Source: Halobacillus kuroshimensis DSM 18393
Lineage (GTDB): Bacteria; Bacillota; Bacilli; Bacillales; Halobacillaceae
Direction: 5' to 3'
NCBI RefSeq assembly: GCF_000425705.1
Contig: NZ_AUDY01000011.1
Location: forward strand, 1 to 64,000
Length of the DNA stretch: 64,000 bases
The notes beneath the pieces are model-generated. The model made no database searches. It had not been told where the DNA came from and saw nothing but the letters and a program-made list of their open reading frames with translations. The translations under genes were made by a program, and so were the position numbers. This document shows positions 46,390-54,492 of this stretch, one piece after another. The first letter of the stretch is position 1. Every line of letters begins with the position of its first letter.

Positions 46390-47353
46390 CTCAAGAATAC
46401 CTGTAACCATAGTGACGGGTTACTTAGGAGCAGGGAAGACTACCTTTCTTAACCACATTCTTAATCAAACTGAAGAAAAGGTCGCTCTCATTGTGAATGA
46501 GTTTGGAGATATAGGGATTGATGCTCAGCTTATTGAACAAACCACAGAAGAAATCATAGAAATCAATAGCGGGTGTATCTGCTGTAATGTACGTAAAGAT
46601 ATCGTTGATACTCTATCTATGCTTGCTATATCAAGGGAAGAAAAGATGATTGAGTTTGACCGGATAATCATTGAAACTACAGGGCTTGCTGACCCTGCTC
46701 CCGTTGTACAAACGTTTCTAATGGATAAGGAAATGGTTGAAGATTACTATATTGATGCGGTCTGTACGCTTGTTGATGCCAGGCATATTTCCAATCACTT
46801 AGATCAACAAGGAGAAGCGATCAATCAAATTGCTTTTGCAGATGTCATTCTTGTCAACAAAGTTGATTTGATCACACAAGATCAACTCACAGATTTACGA
46901 AATAGACTGGAAAGTATAAATCCTACTGCATCTCAAAAAATTTGTGAGAACAGCCGGATTCCACTGAGTGATGTTCTGGACATTCGGTCATTTGATTTGC
47001 AGGAAAAAATAAAAATAAACCCGGATTTTCTAAACAATCACCATCACCACCACGATGATGAAATTTCCTCTCTGTCTTTACGAGAAGAGAGACCCTTGGA
47101 TATGAAAAAACTAAATCTCTGGTTATCTTTTTTAGTTCAAGTTCAGGGTGAACGTTTATATCGTTATAAAGGTGTATTGAACATAGACGGAGTGGATCAT
47201 CGCTTTGTCTTTCAAGGTGTTCATATGCTTTTTGCAGGAGAAGAAGCTGCCCTGTGGGGAGATGATGACCGGGTAAGTGAACTTGTGTTTATCGGTAGGA
47301 ACCTGGATAAGAAAATTCTTACAGAACAGTTCGAGCAGTGCATAATGTCCTGA
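46376..47353 (+). CDS. COG0523 GTPase metallochaperone 2
   Basis: A 325-residue G3E GTPase: Walker A GYLGAGKTT near residue 14, NEFGDIGID, the CxCC motif NSGCICCN, ETTGLADPAP, NKVD and a His tract NNHHHHHDDE near 225. I choose ATG 46376 after GGCGGAGGA; the upstream open part lies inside the SufU-like gene. The overlap with that gene implies coupled translation. It belongs to a different subgroup from the longer COG0523 paralogues 3 and 4. Confidence 0.87.
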   Translation: MMEIDSRIPVTIVTGYLGAGKTTFLNHILNQTEEKVALIVNEFGDIGIDAQLIEQTTEEIIEINSGCICCNVRKDIVDTLSMLAISREEKMIEFDRIIIETTGLADPAPVVQTFLMDKEMVEDYYIDAVCTLVDARHISNHLDQQGEAINQIAFADVILVNKVDLITQDQLTDLRNRLESINPTASQKICENSRIPLSDVLDIRSFDLQEKIKINPDFLNNHHHHHDDEISSLSLREERPLDMKKLNLWLSFLVQVQGERLYRYKGVLNIDGVDHRFVFQGVHMLFAGEEAALWGDDDRVSELVFIGRNLDKKILTEQFEQCIMS

Positions 47354-47372
47354 AAAAATTATGTTTGTTTTT

Positions 47373-47393
47373 AAATCGTAATCATTACTATTT
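47373..47393. promoter_or_regulatory. Zur box of the flavoprotein-FeoB-like operon
   Basis: AAATCGTAAT-C-ATTACTATTT; 19 of 20 scored positions match. It begins 40 bases before the flavoprotein start. Confidence 0.88.
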
Positions 47394-47412
47394 ATCGGGA
47401 AGGAGGATTTAC

Positions 47413-48522
47413 ATGAAACATTACGATGTCCTCATAGTAGGTGCAGGTGCTTCTGGGATTGGGTTAGGAATTCTCATGAAGCAGATGGGGTGTGAAAATT
47501 TTAGTATCATGGATCGCGGGGAGATTGGGGAAACATTCCGGAGATGGCCGGAAGAAATGAGGTTTATTACTCCATCGTTTCCTTCTCAAGGATTTGGTCA
47601 AACAGACTTAAATGCAGTGGCTCCTAAAACTTCACCGGGGTATACATTGAACGAAGAACACCCGACAGGAGAAGATTATGCGGAATATCTGGAGCTGTTG
47701 GTCAGCCACTATGAATTACCTGTCCAAACCGGAATTGAAGTGAACAACATAAATAAATCGGAGAATGGTTCTTTTGAGGTCCATACGTCACAAGGAGCGC
47801 TCACCAGTACGTTTGTTGTGTGGGCTGGCGGGGAGTATCAATATCCGAATCAAGAGACGTTTCCTGGTGCAGAACTATGTACTCATAACAGTCATGTTCA
47901 TTCCTGGGAGGATATGAAAGCAGATGAGTATATTGTAATCGGTGGATATGAAAGTGGACTTGATGCCGTTTATCAACTGAATAAAATGAAGAAAAGTTCT
48001 CGTCTGTTAGCAAAGACGCCTACATGGAAAATTGATAGTAGTGACCCGAGCACGGTTTTATCTCCCTATACATTTAAGCGGATGCGGGAAGCAATACCTG
48101 AAGGAAGAATTAAAATATATGAGCAGACGGTCCAGTCCGTAGCTAAGGACGATGGTGTGTATTATGTGAATACGGCTGATGGAAACCAATTAACTTCACA
48201 TACGGCGCCAATCTTAGCGACAGGTTTTAAAGGAAGCACCTCTATGATTTCTCATTTATTCGAAAACGGAAAACATGGAAAACCTTTAGTAAATGATCAA
48301 GATGAATCTACCAAGAGTCAAGGTTTATTCCTGTGCGGGCCCGAACTTCGTCATGATAGTCATGTGTTCTGCTTCATCTATAAGTTCCGCCAACGTTACC
48401 ATGTTGTTGCCGAGGCAATCGGCTCCCGTTTGAATTTAAATATGGAAATTCTGAATCTATACAGAAAAGAAAGCTTTTATCTGGATGACCTCTCTGATTG
48501 TGGAGAGCGTTGTGAATGCTGA
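47413..48522 (+). CDS. FAD-dependent pyridine-nucleotide oxidoreductase (CzcO-like)
   Basis: A 369-residue flavoprotein with an N-terminal FAD motif VGAGASGIGLG (residues about 8-18), GEIGETFRRWP, and a second dinucleotide motif VIGGYESGLDAVY near 180. It resembles the CzcO/YpdA/FMO-like group. The C-terminus ends DCGERCEC, a C-x3-C-x-C tail that could bind metal. ATG 47413 follows GGAAGGAGG. Its stop overlaps the FeoB-like start. The reductive role (thiol or metal reduction) is inferred from context. Confidence 0.8.
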   Translation: MKHYDVLIVGAGASGIGLGILMKQMGCENFSIMDRGEIGETFRRWPEEMRFITPSFPSQGFGQTDLNAVAPKTSPGYTLNEEHPTGEDYAEYLELLVSHYELPVQTGIEVNNINKSENGSFEVHTSQGALTSTFVVWAGGEYQYPNQETFPGAELCTHNSHVHSWEDMKADEYIVIGGYESGLDAVYQLNKMKKSSRLLAKTPTWKIDSSDPSTVLSPYTFKRMREAIPEGRIKIYEQTVQSVAKDDGVYYVNTADGNQLTSHTAPILATGFKGSTSMISHLFENGKHGKPLVNDQDESTKSQGLFLCGPELRHDSHVFCFIYKFRQRYHVVAEAIGSRLNLNMEILNLYRKESFYLDDLSDCGERCEC

Positions 48523-50189
48523 CCGAACAGAAAAGCGAATCGTTAGAAGCGGTAGCTTTAGCAGGACTTGAATCAGTCGGGAAAACAGCTTTGTTCAGAC
48601 ATCTGACAGGCCATCAAACGGGCGTGGAAACCAATGTTAAGGGTTCCACTGTAACCATATCAAGTGGGGCGCTGAAAGACGATTCTACGGTGAAAATCTT
48701 TGATACTCCAGGTATTCGTTTCAAAGATGACAGCGTCACTACCCGAATGGCATTAAATCAAATGAAAGATTTGAATAAGATCATATTGGTCGTAAAGGCT
48801 TCAAATCTTAAAGATGACCTGCTCGTGTTGGAAGAGCAATTGGGATTAAGAGGGAAGAACGTGGTGGTGATCGCTACACACAGCGATAAATATCAGCCAA
48901 ATGAAGAAGAAAAACAGTATGTCCGAACATTGTTGAATGTTCCTGTCGTATGGTGTAACAGCCGGTCACTGAGTCATGAAGAACAACAGGAGATAGGAAA
49001 GGCTGTTCAAACTTCTTCTGTTTGGGAATTGAACAATAATTTACTATCTTTTTTACCCTCCGGTGTAGAAGGAGAAACCACCAACTGGCTGGAAAAACTA
49101 CTGGCTAAGCCTTTGGTCGGGCCTGTCTCTGCCTTATTTATGGTTATCAGCATGTTTGCAGGTCCGGTTTTTGCCGCCTATTTATTTTCCAGTTACCTTC
49201 AACCTATATCCGAAAAGGCATGGTTAAATCCTGTGAAAGAAAGCCTCATCAATGCTCCGGATTTTATTCAAGTCGTATTGATAGGGAATTATGGTGCATT
49301 AACTCTTGGATGGTACTCTTTTTTATGGGCGTTTCCAGTGGTTTTTCTTATCGGTTTAAGTGTGGCGGTAACGGAAGAGACCGGTATCCAGGAACATATC
49401 ACCTATGCTTTAAATCCATGGCTGATGAAGATTGGATTATCAGGGAGAGACCTCATTCCTGTTTTAACTGGTTTCGGGTGTAATGTTGTAGCTGTTATGC
49501 AGAGCAGAACCTGCAGCAGTTGTACAAGAGCGTCGTGTATTTCTTTGATTTCTTTTGGTTCAGCTTGCAGCTACCAAATCGGTGCATCTTTATCGTTATT
49601 CGGTTCAGCTGGTCATCCGCTTATGTTTATTCCGTATATTTTCCTATTGTTTATAGTAGGGGCGGTGCACACTCGAATTTGGGAGAAGCGTTCTGTCTCT
49701 CTTGCGCCTGTTCCTTCCCTTCCATACTTGCAATCCGTGACATGGCGAGGGGTGAAGTTTCGATTAATGGGGATTATGAAACAATTTTTAAAGCAGGCGA
49801 TGCCTATTTTTATAGTCATTTGTATCGTGGCTTCTCTGCTTGAATTTTTTGAAGTTATGAAAGCTATGGCTGCTCTCTTCTCTCCTTTACTGACGTTGTT
49901 TTCATTACCTGCAGAGGCAGCTCCGGGAGTCATTTTTTCTATCTTCCGAAAAGATGGAATGATGGTGCTGAATGAAGGAGAAGGTGCACTTCTTCATACC
50001 CTTGAAACGTGGCAGGTGTTTGTAGTCGTGTACTTGGCTTCTACATTGTCTTCCTGTCTTGTCACTTTGTTCTCCATTTACAAGGAGATGGGTTTGATGC
50101 ACGCATTTAAAGTGTTAGGGAAACAGATGACCACTTCGGTAATAAGTACGCTGCTCCTGGCGGTCTTTTTGTCTGCTTTGTTCCATTAA
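48516..50189 (+). CDS. FeoB-like GTPase-permease, candidate zinc importer
   Basis: A 557-residue protein with an N-terminal G domain (G1 GLESVGKT 17-24, G3 DTPG, THSDK as the NKxD-like motif) and a C-terminal membrane part with about 8 helices and two Gate-like segments. FeoB proteins import ferrous iron. Here the segment after GFGCNV is Cys-rich (TCSSCTRASC, then SACSYQ; residues about 325-355), unlike ordinary FeoB. There is no feoA. With a strong Zur box at the operon head, zinc rather than iron is the inferred cargo. Confidence 0.8.
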   Translation: MLTEQKSESLEAVALAGLESVGKTALFRHLTGHQTGVETNVKGSTVTISSGALKDDSTVKIFDTPGIRFKDDSVTTRMALNQMKDLNKIILVVKASNLKDDLLVLEEQLGLRGKNVVVIATHSDKYQPNEEEKQYVRTLLNVPVVWCNSRSLSHEEQQEIGKAVQTSSVWELNNNLLSFLPSGVEGETTNWLEKLLAKPLVGPVSALFMVISMFAGPVFAAYLFSSYLQPISEKAWLNPVKESLINAPDFIQVVLIGNYGALTLGWYSFLWAFPVVFLIGLSVAVTEETGIQEHITYALNPWLMKIGLSGRDLIPVLTGFGCNVVAVMQSRTCSSCTRASCISLISFGSACSYQIGASLSLFGSAGHPLMFIPYIFLLFIVGAVHTRIWEKRSVSLAPVPSLPYLQSVTWRGVKFRLMGIMKQFLKQAMPIFIVICIVASLLEFFEVMKAMAALFSPLLTLFSLPAEAAPGVIFSIFRKDGMMVLNEGEGALLHTLETWQVFVVVYLASTLSSCLVTLFSIYKEMGLMHAFKVLGKQMTTSVISTLLLAVFLSALFH

Positions 50190-50207
50190 AACAAGGGAGG
50201 AATTTGA

Positions 50208-51407
50208 ATGGAAAAGAAAATACCTGTCACCGTCTTGAGTGGTTACTTAGGTTCAGGGAAAACCACGCTGCTTAATCATATATTAAACAACCGGGATGGA
50301 CTGAAAATCGCTGTTATCGTCAATGATATGAGTGAAATTAATATCGATGCCGACTTAGTAGAAAAAGAGGGGCATTTCTCCAGGATAGATGAAAATTTGG
50401 TCGAGATGTCCAACGGCTGCATTTGCTGTACATTGAGAGAAGATTTACTTATTGAAGTGGAGAAGATTGCAAAGGCGGGTGACATTGACTATATCGTTAT
50501 TGAATCAACGGGAATCAGTGAGCCTGTGCCGGTAGCTCAAACTTTTTCTTATATCGATGAGGAGCTGGGCATTGATCTTACCCAGTTCTGCCGTTTGGAT
50601 ACGATGGTTACGGTTGTAGATGCATATCGGTTTTGGCATGATTATGAATCCGGAGATCGTCTGCTGGACAGAAAACAGGCCGTAGGGGAAGAGGACGAAC
50701 GAAACCTTGCAGATCTGCTTATCGACCAAATTGAGTTTTGCGATGTCCTTCTACTGAATAAATGTGACATGGTAACGAAGGAGCAGCTGGATTCGTTGAC
50801 AAAAGTAGTGAAGACATTACAGCCGGATGCTGAAATCATTCCAACAACGTTTAGTGTAATTGATCCGGAAAAGATTCTAAATACGCATCGTTTTAATTTT
50901 GAGAAGGCAAGTCAATCGGCTGGCTGGCTTAAGGAATTGATGGCAGGTCCCGAAGCTCATACCCCGGAAACCGAAGAGTATGGAATTCAATCGTTTGTGT
51001 ACAACAGAAGACTCCCGTTCCATTCCAAACGCTTCTCCGACTGGATCAGCCGGATGCCGGCATCGATTGTCCGGGCTAAAGGTATTACCTGGTGTGCTAC
51101 AAGGAATGATATAGCGCTCCTTTTATCTCAGGCAGGCCCATCTGTTTCTTTAGAGCCTGTTTCGTACTGGGTAGCTTCACTGCCGAAAGAACAGAAAGAT
51201 CGCACGATTAAGCAGAACCCTGGTGTCTTGAACGATTGGGATGTGGAGTTTGGCGATCGTATGATTAATTTAGTTTTTATAGGGGTTGAACTTGACAGAA
51301 AAGCGATTACCAAAGAGTTGGACGAGTGCTTGTTAACCCCGGAAGAGATGAATGAAAAATGGTCCGGGATGGAAGATCCTTTTCAGTGGGAAGTAAGATC
51401 ACCCTAA
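50208..51407 (+). CDS. COG0523 GTPase metallochaperone 3
   Basis: A 399-residue G3E GTPase: [10 protein letters not shown] near residue 10, [11 protein letters not shown], CxCC in [19 protein letters not shown], and NKCD. It has the long inserted and C-terminal regions of the YciC-type subgroup and no His tract. Close paralogue of copy 4 at 52474 (N-terminal halves about two-thirds identical by eye). The ATG follows AAGGGAGG, 18 bases after the FeoB-like gene; dcd follows. Confidence 0.87.
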   Translation: MEKKIPVTVLSGYLGSGKTTLLNHILNNRDGLKIAVIVNDMSEINIDADLVEKEGHFSRIDENLVEMSNGCICCTLREDLLIEVEKIAKAGDIDYIVIESTGISEPVPVAQTFSYIDEELGIDLTQFCRLDTMVTVVDAYRFWHDYESGDRLLDRKQAVGEEDERNLADLLIDQIEFCDVLLLNKCDMVTKEQLDSLTKVVKTLQPDAEIIPTTFSVIDPEKILNTHRFNFEKASQSAGWLKELMAGPEAHTPETEEYGIQSFVYNRRLPFHSKRFSDWISRMPASIVRAKGITWCATRNDIALLLSQAGPSVSLEPVSYWVASLPKEQKDRTIKQNPGVLNDWDVEFGDRMINLVFIGVELDRKAITKELDECLLTPEEMNEKWSGMEDPFQWEVRSP

Positions 51408-51428
51408 TCGAACAAAGTAGGTGCCGAC

Positions 51429-51983
51429 ATGATATTATCCAGTGAAACTATATTGAATAAGGTAGAGAAGGCGGAATTGGAAATTGCTCCATTCATTCCG
51501 GAACATGTTCAGCCTGCATCGATTGACTTGACGTTGGGCAGTCACTTTATGACAGTGGATGAGCATAGTACAGGATGTATTTCTGTAAGGAAAAAAGCCC
51601 CTTATCGTGATATTTATATCGGCCGGGGAGAATCCATCATGATCCCTCCTCATTCGTTTGTGCTTGCAACTACGAAAGAATGGGTCCGGCTGCCCAATGA
51701 TCTTACCGCTTTCGTAGAAGGTAGAAGCTCCATTGGAAGGATGGGTTTGTTTGTTCAGAATGCTGGCTGGGTGGACCCGGGGTTTGAAGGACGCATCACT
51801 CTGGAATTGTTTAATTCGAACCGTTCCCCAATCGAATTGATTGAGGGATGGAGAATTTGTCAATTAGTACTCGCCCGAATGGATCGACCTACAAAAACTT
51901 ATAAAGGCAAATACTTCGGACAGTCTAGTACACAGGCCAGTGCAATCTATGAAGATAAAGAAAATCATTTTTTTAATTTTTAA
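51429..51983 (+). CDS. dcd: dCTP deaminase, Zur-operon copy
   Basis: A 184-residue trimeric-dUTPase-fold enzyme with EGRSSIGRMGLFVQNAGWVDPGFEG and ITLELFN, split motif of dCTP deaminase (RSSIGR; catalytic Glu in ITLELFN region). It makes dUTP (or dUMP) from dCTP without a zinc ion. Bacilli normally use the zinc enzyme dCMP deaminase (ComEB) for dTMP supply, so this copy, last in a Zur operon, is a likely zinc-sparing substitute. Function is firm from motifs; the sparing role is inference. Confidence 0.88.
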   Translation: MILSSETILNKVEKAELEIAPFIPEHVQPASIDLTLGSHFMTVDEHSTGCISVRKKAPYRDIYIGRGESIMIPPHSFVLATTKEWVRLPNDLTAFVEGRSSIGRMGLFVQNAGWVDPGFEGRITLELFNSNRSPIELIEGWRICQLVLARMDRPTKTYKGKYFGQSSTQASAIYEDKENHFFNF

Positions 51984-52002
51984 ATCGTAATCATTACTTA
52001 TA
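51982..52002. promoter_or_regulatory. Zur box of rpsN
   Basis: AAATCGTAAT-C-ATTACTTATA; the left half is perfect and 16 of 20 scored positions match. It overlaps the dcd stop codon and lies 20 bases before rpsN. Confidence 0.75.
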
Positions 52003-52021
52003 AAAGGAAGGTTGATTTTAA

Positions 52022-52291
52022 ATGGCTAAGAAATCAAAAGTAGCAAAAGAAAAAAAGAGACAAGAAATGGTAGCGAAATACGCTGATCTTCGAAGAGAAC
52101 TAAAAGCGAAAGGAGATTACGAAGCCCTAAGGAAGCTTCCGCGTGATTCTTCTCCTACTCGTTTGACCGGCAGGTGTGAAGTGACCGGGAGACCGCGCGG
52201 CTATATGAGGAAGTTCAAAATGTCCCGCATTGCTTTTAGGGAATATGCTCATAAAGGCCAGGTTCCAGGTGTGAAAAAAGCAAGCTGGTAA
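52022..52291 (+). CDS. rpsN: zinc-independent 30S ribosomal protein S14 (C- form)
   Basis: An 89-residue S14 that lacks the CxxC pairs of the zinc-binding form and has the longer length of the C- type. It shares the conserved core [27 protein letters not shown] and ends KKASW, with start ATG after AGGAAGG. In B. subtilis the C- paralogue is Zur-repressed and replaces zinc-containing S14 under zinc limitation; the Zur box here agrees. Confidence 0.96.
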   Translation: MAKKSKVAKEKKRQEMVAKYADLRRELKAKGDYEALRKLPRDSSPTRLTGRCEVTGRPRGYMRKFKMSRIAFREYAHKGQVPGVKKASW

Positions 52292-52342
52292 GTAAAAGGG
52301 TATGAATGTGCCTGAATAAGTAAATCATCATTGGTGGTGAAC

Positions 52343-52400
52343 TTCAAGGGTATTGGCTGCAGGCATACCAGAACGTGTGCAGCTGACTATTACCCTTGAA
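52343..52400 (+). other. structured RNA candidate between rpsN and COG0523 gene
   Basis: Outer stem TTCAAGGGTA (52343-52352) / TACCCTTGAA (52391-52400), inner stem GCTGCA / TGCAGC, 16-base loop. There is no T-run. It may be an RNA-stability or processing element, or the footprint of a small repeat. Confidence 0.45.
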
Positions 52401-52473
52401 TTTAAATGAAAATATGGCAGGGTGCTGGAAAAGCGGTAGATTAAACCGTATCATCCGCTTAGGAGGAGAAAAG

Positions 52474-53652
52474 ATGTCAAAGAAGATACCAGTAACCGTT
52501 TTAAGTGGTTATTTAGGGTCCGGAAAAACGACGTTATTAAATCATTTGTTGCACAATAGAGAAGACCTCAAAATCGCGGTCATTGTAAATGATATGAGTG
52601 AAGTCAACATAGATGCAGATATGATCAAGCAAGGTGGATTCAGCCGGACAGAAGAAAAGTTGGTTGAATTACAGAATGGCTGCATCTGCTGTACTCTGAG
52701 GGACGATTTAATTAAGGAGGTAGAAAAGCTTTCCAACCTGGACATCGATTATATCGTTATTGAGTCCACCGGAATATCAGAACCCATTCCCGTTGCCCAG
52801 AGCTTTACGTATGAAGATGAAGAACTGGGAATCAACCTTGGTAACCACTGTCGATTAGACACTATGGTAACCGTCGTCGATGCCAATCGCTTCTGGGATG
52901 ATTATGGATCAGGAGAAAACTTACTGGACCGTAATCAAGGGGCTGATGAAAACGATGCTAGGGAAGTGATCGACCTATTGATCGACCAAATTGAATTTGC
53001 GAACGTTATTCTGTTGAATAAAATCGATTTAGTAGAAGAAGTCAATAGAGAGGAATTAAAGGCTGTTATCAAACAATTAAATCCTCACGCCAAAGTGGTG
53101 GATACGACTTACAGCCAAGTGCCTCTCCATGAAGTTTTAAATACAGGTTTATTTGATTTTGAACAAGCAAGTCAGGGAGCAGGATGGATGAAAGAACTAA
53201 ATGAAGAACATGTCCCGGAAAGCGAAGAATACGGGATTGGCTCTTTTGTTTATCGGAGGAAGAGGCCATTTCACCCGGAGCGCTGGATGAATTGGCTGGA
53301 GAATTGGCCGGAAGGAATCGTTCGATCCAAAGGATTCTTCTGGCTGGCTTCGAGAAATGACACGTCTGGGTTATTATCTCAGGCTGGAACTTCTCTCGCT
53401 ATCCAAGGAGTCGGAGACTGGATAGCTACGTACCCAGAACAAGAACGGGAAGAGATTTTGAAAGAAGAACCAGAGTTAGCTGAACGATGGGATGATAAGT
53501 ATGGAGACCGCATGACGGAATTGGTATTTATTGGTATAAAAATGAATAAAGAGGAAATCATCAAAGGACTTGATCACTGCCTGCTGACCGACGAAGAAAT
53601 GGAATGGGACTGGCATGACCTCCATGATCCACTACCAGCTTTTACTGGTTGA
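52474..53652 (+). CDS. COG0523 GTPase metallochaperone 4
   Basis: A 392-residue G3E GTPase, close paralogue of copy 3: [45 protein letters not shown] choose ATG 52474 after AGGAGGAG; the upstream open frame (from 52396) has no ribosome site. It shares the rpsN transcript unless the 52343-52400 hairpin stops it. Together with copy 3 it suggests a recent duplication around dcd and rpsN. Confidence 0.87.
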   Translation: MSKKIPVTVLSGYLGSGKTTLLNHLLHNREDLKIAVIVNDMSEVNIDADMIKQGGFSRTEEKLVELQNGCICCTLRDDLIKEVEKLSNLDIDYIVIESTGISEPIPVAQSFTYEDEELGINLGNHCRLDTMVTVVDANRFWDDYGSGENLLDRNQGADENDAREVIDLLIDQIEFANVILLNKIDLVEEVNREELKAVIKQLNPHAKVVDTTYSQVPLHEVLNTGLFDFEQASQGAGWMKELNEEHVPESEEYGIGSFVYRRKRPFHPERWMNWLENWPEGIVRSKGFFWLASRNDTSGLLSQAGTSLAIQGVGDWIATYPEQEREEILKEEPELAERWDDKYGDRMTELVFIGIKMNKEEIIKGLDHCLLTDEEMEWDWHDLHDPLPAFTG

Positions 53653-53660
53653 GAAAACAA

Positions 53661-53697
53661 AAAAGGATTACACCCTTAGATAGGTTGTGGTTTCCTT
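53661..53697 (+). terminator. terminator after COG0523 copy 4
   Basis: AAAGGA...ACACC / GGTTGT...TCCTTT imperfect stem with a T-rich tail, 10 bases after the stop codon. Confidence 0.55.
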
Positions 53698-53809
53698 TCC
53701 TTACACAACGTCCCGCTTGAAGCTTTCCTGGATTGTGATTGGTGCGATGATATCGAGGGGGAAATATTCTTGAATCGCTTATATTTCTCCTTTAAAATTA
53801 ATATAAATT

Positions 53810-53830
53810 AAATAGTAATGACTATGAACT
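53810..53830. promoter_or_regulatory. weak Zur-like box before the fur-family gene
   Basis: AAATAGTAAT-G-ACTATGAACT; 15 of 20 scored positions match. A further half site TCGTAAT lies near 53875. The gap 53698-53973 holds no gene. Autoregulation is possible but weakly supported. Confidence 0.35.
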
Positions 53831-53973
53831 GGGTGTTCTTTCTATTAATCAGGTATACAACGCGTGCTAATCGTAATGGCTGAGTGATTTGTCTGTGACG
53901 TATTGTAATAGATGTGGGCATCATCTATGATTTCTAATTCGATCAGCACACAAATGTGGGTAAGGGGTGAAGA

Positions 53974-54384
53974 ATGATGAATTTGAATACAGCTATCCAA
54001 TTGTTAAAAGAAAAAGGGTACAAACATACAAAGCAGAGAGAACGTATGCTTGAGATTTTTGTTAGTCAGGATCAATATATAGCAGCGAAAGATGTGTTGA
54101 GAATGATTCAACAGGACTTTCCCAGTGTGAGTTATGATACGATCTATAGAAATTTATATCTTTTAACGGATGAAGAAATGTTAGAAGCGACTGTGCTTCA
54201 TGGAGAAAAACATTTCCGACTTGCATGCTATTCTAATGAGCATCATCACCATTTCATTTGTAACAGCTGTGGGAGTAAGAAAGAGGTTGAGTTCTGTCCT
54301 ATGAACGTAATAGAAAAGCTGCAGGGTTATCAAATCGAACATCATAAATTTGAGATTTATGGAGAATGTCCACAATGTCACTAA
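53974..54384 (+). CDS. zur: Fur-family regulator, probably Zur
   Basis: A 136-residue Fur-family protein: winged helix (about 1-80, VSYDTIYRNLYLL as recognition helix), the regulatory metal region HHHHFIC, and structural zinc pairs C96-x2-C99 and C132-x2-C135. Zur, Fur and PerR share this plan, and motifs alone do not separate them. Its place inside a region with at least nine Zur boxes, just before the Zur-boxed adcA, favours Zur. The ATG (53974 or 53977) follows AAGGGGTGAAGA. A terminator follows. Confidence 0.8.
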   Translation: MMNLNTAIQLLKEKGYKHTKQRERMLEIFVSQDQYIAAKDVLRMIQQDFPSVSYDTIYRNLYLLTDEEMLEATVLHGEKHFRLACYSNEHHHHFICNSCGSKKEVEFCPMNVIEKLQGYQIEHHKFEIYGECPQCH

Positions 54385-54414
54385 GCCGGTTGGAATAAAC
54401 CGGCTTTATTTTTT
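54383..54414 (+). terminator. zur terminator
   Basis: AAGCCGGTT / AACCGGCTT with a seven-base loop and T-rich tail at the stop codon. Confidence 0.9.
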
Positions 54415-54419
54415 GGGAA

Positions 54420-54463
54420 TCATCGTAATGATTACTGTTTACAATTCGTAATCATTACGATAG
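54420..54463. promoter_or_regulatory. double Zur box of adcA
   Basis: Box a 54420-54440 (16 of 20 scored positions, core TCGTAATGATTAC). Box b 54443-54463 (17 of 20, perfect core TCGTAATCATTACGA). They are offset by 23 bases, about two helical turns, so cooperative Zur binding is plausible. Box b ends 30 bases before adcA. Confidence 0.86.
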
Positions 54464-54492
54464 AATGATTTAGGAAATAAGGAGGAGAAAAT

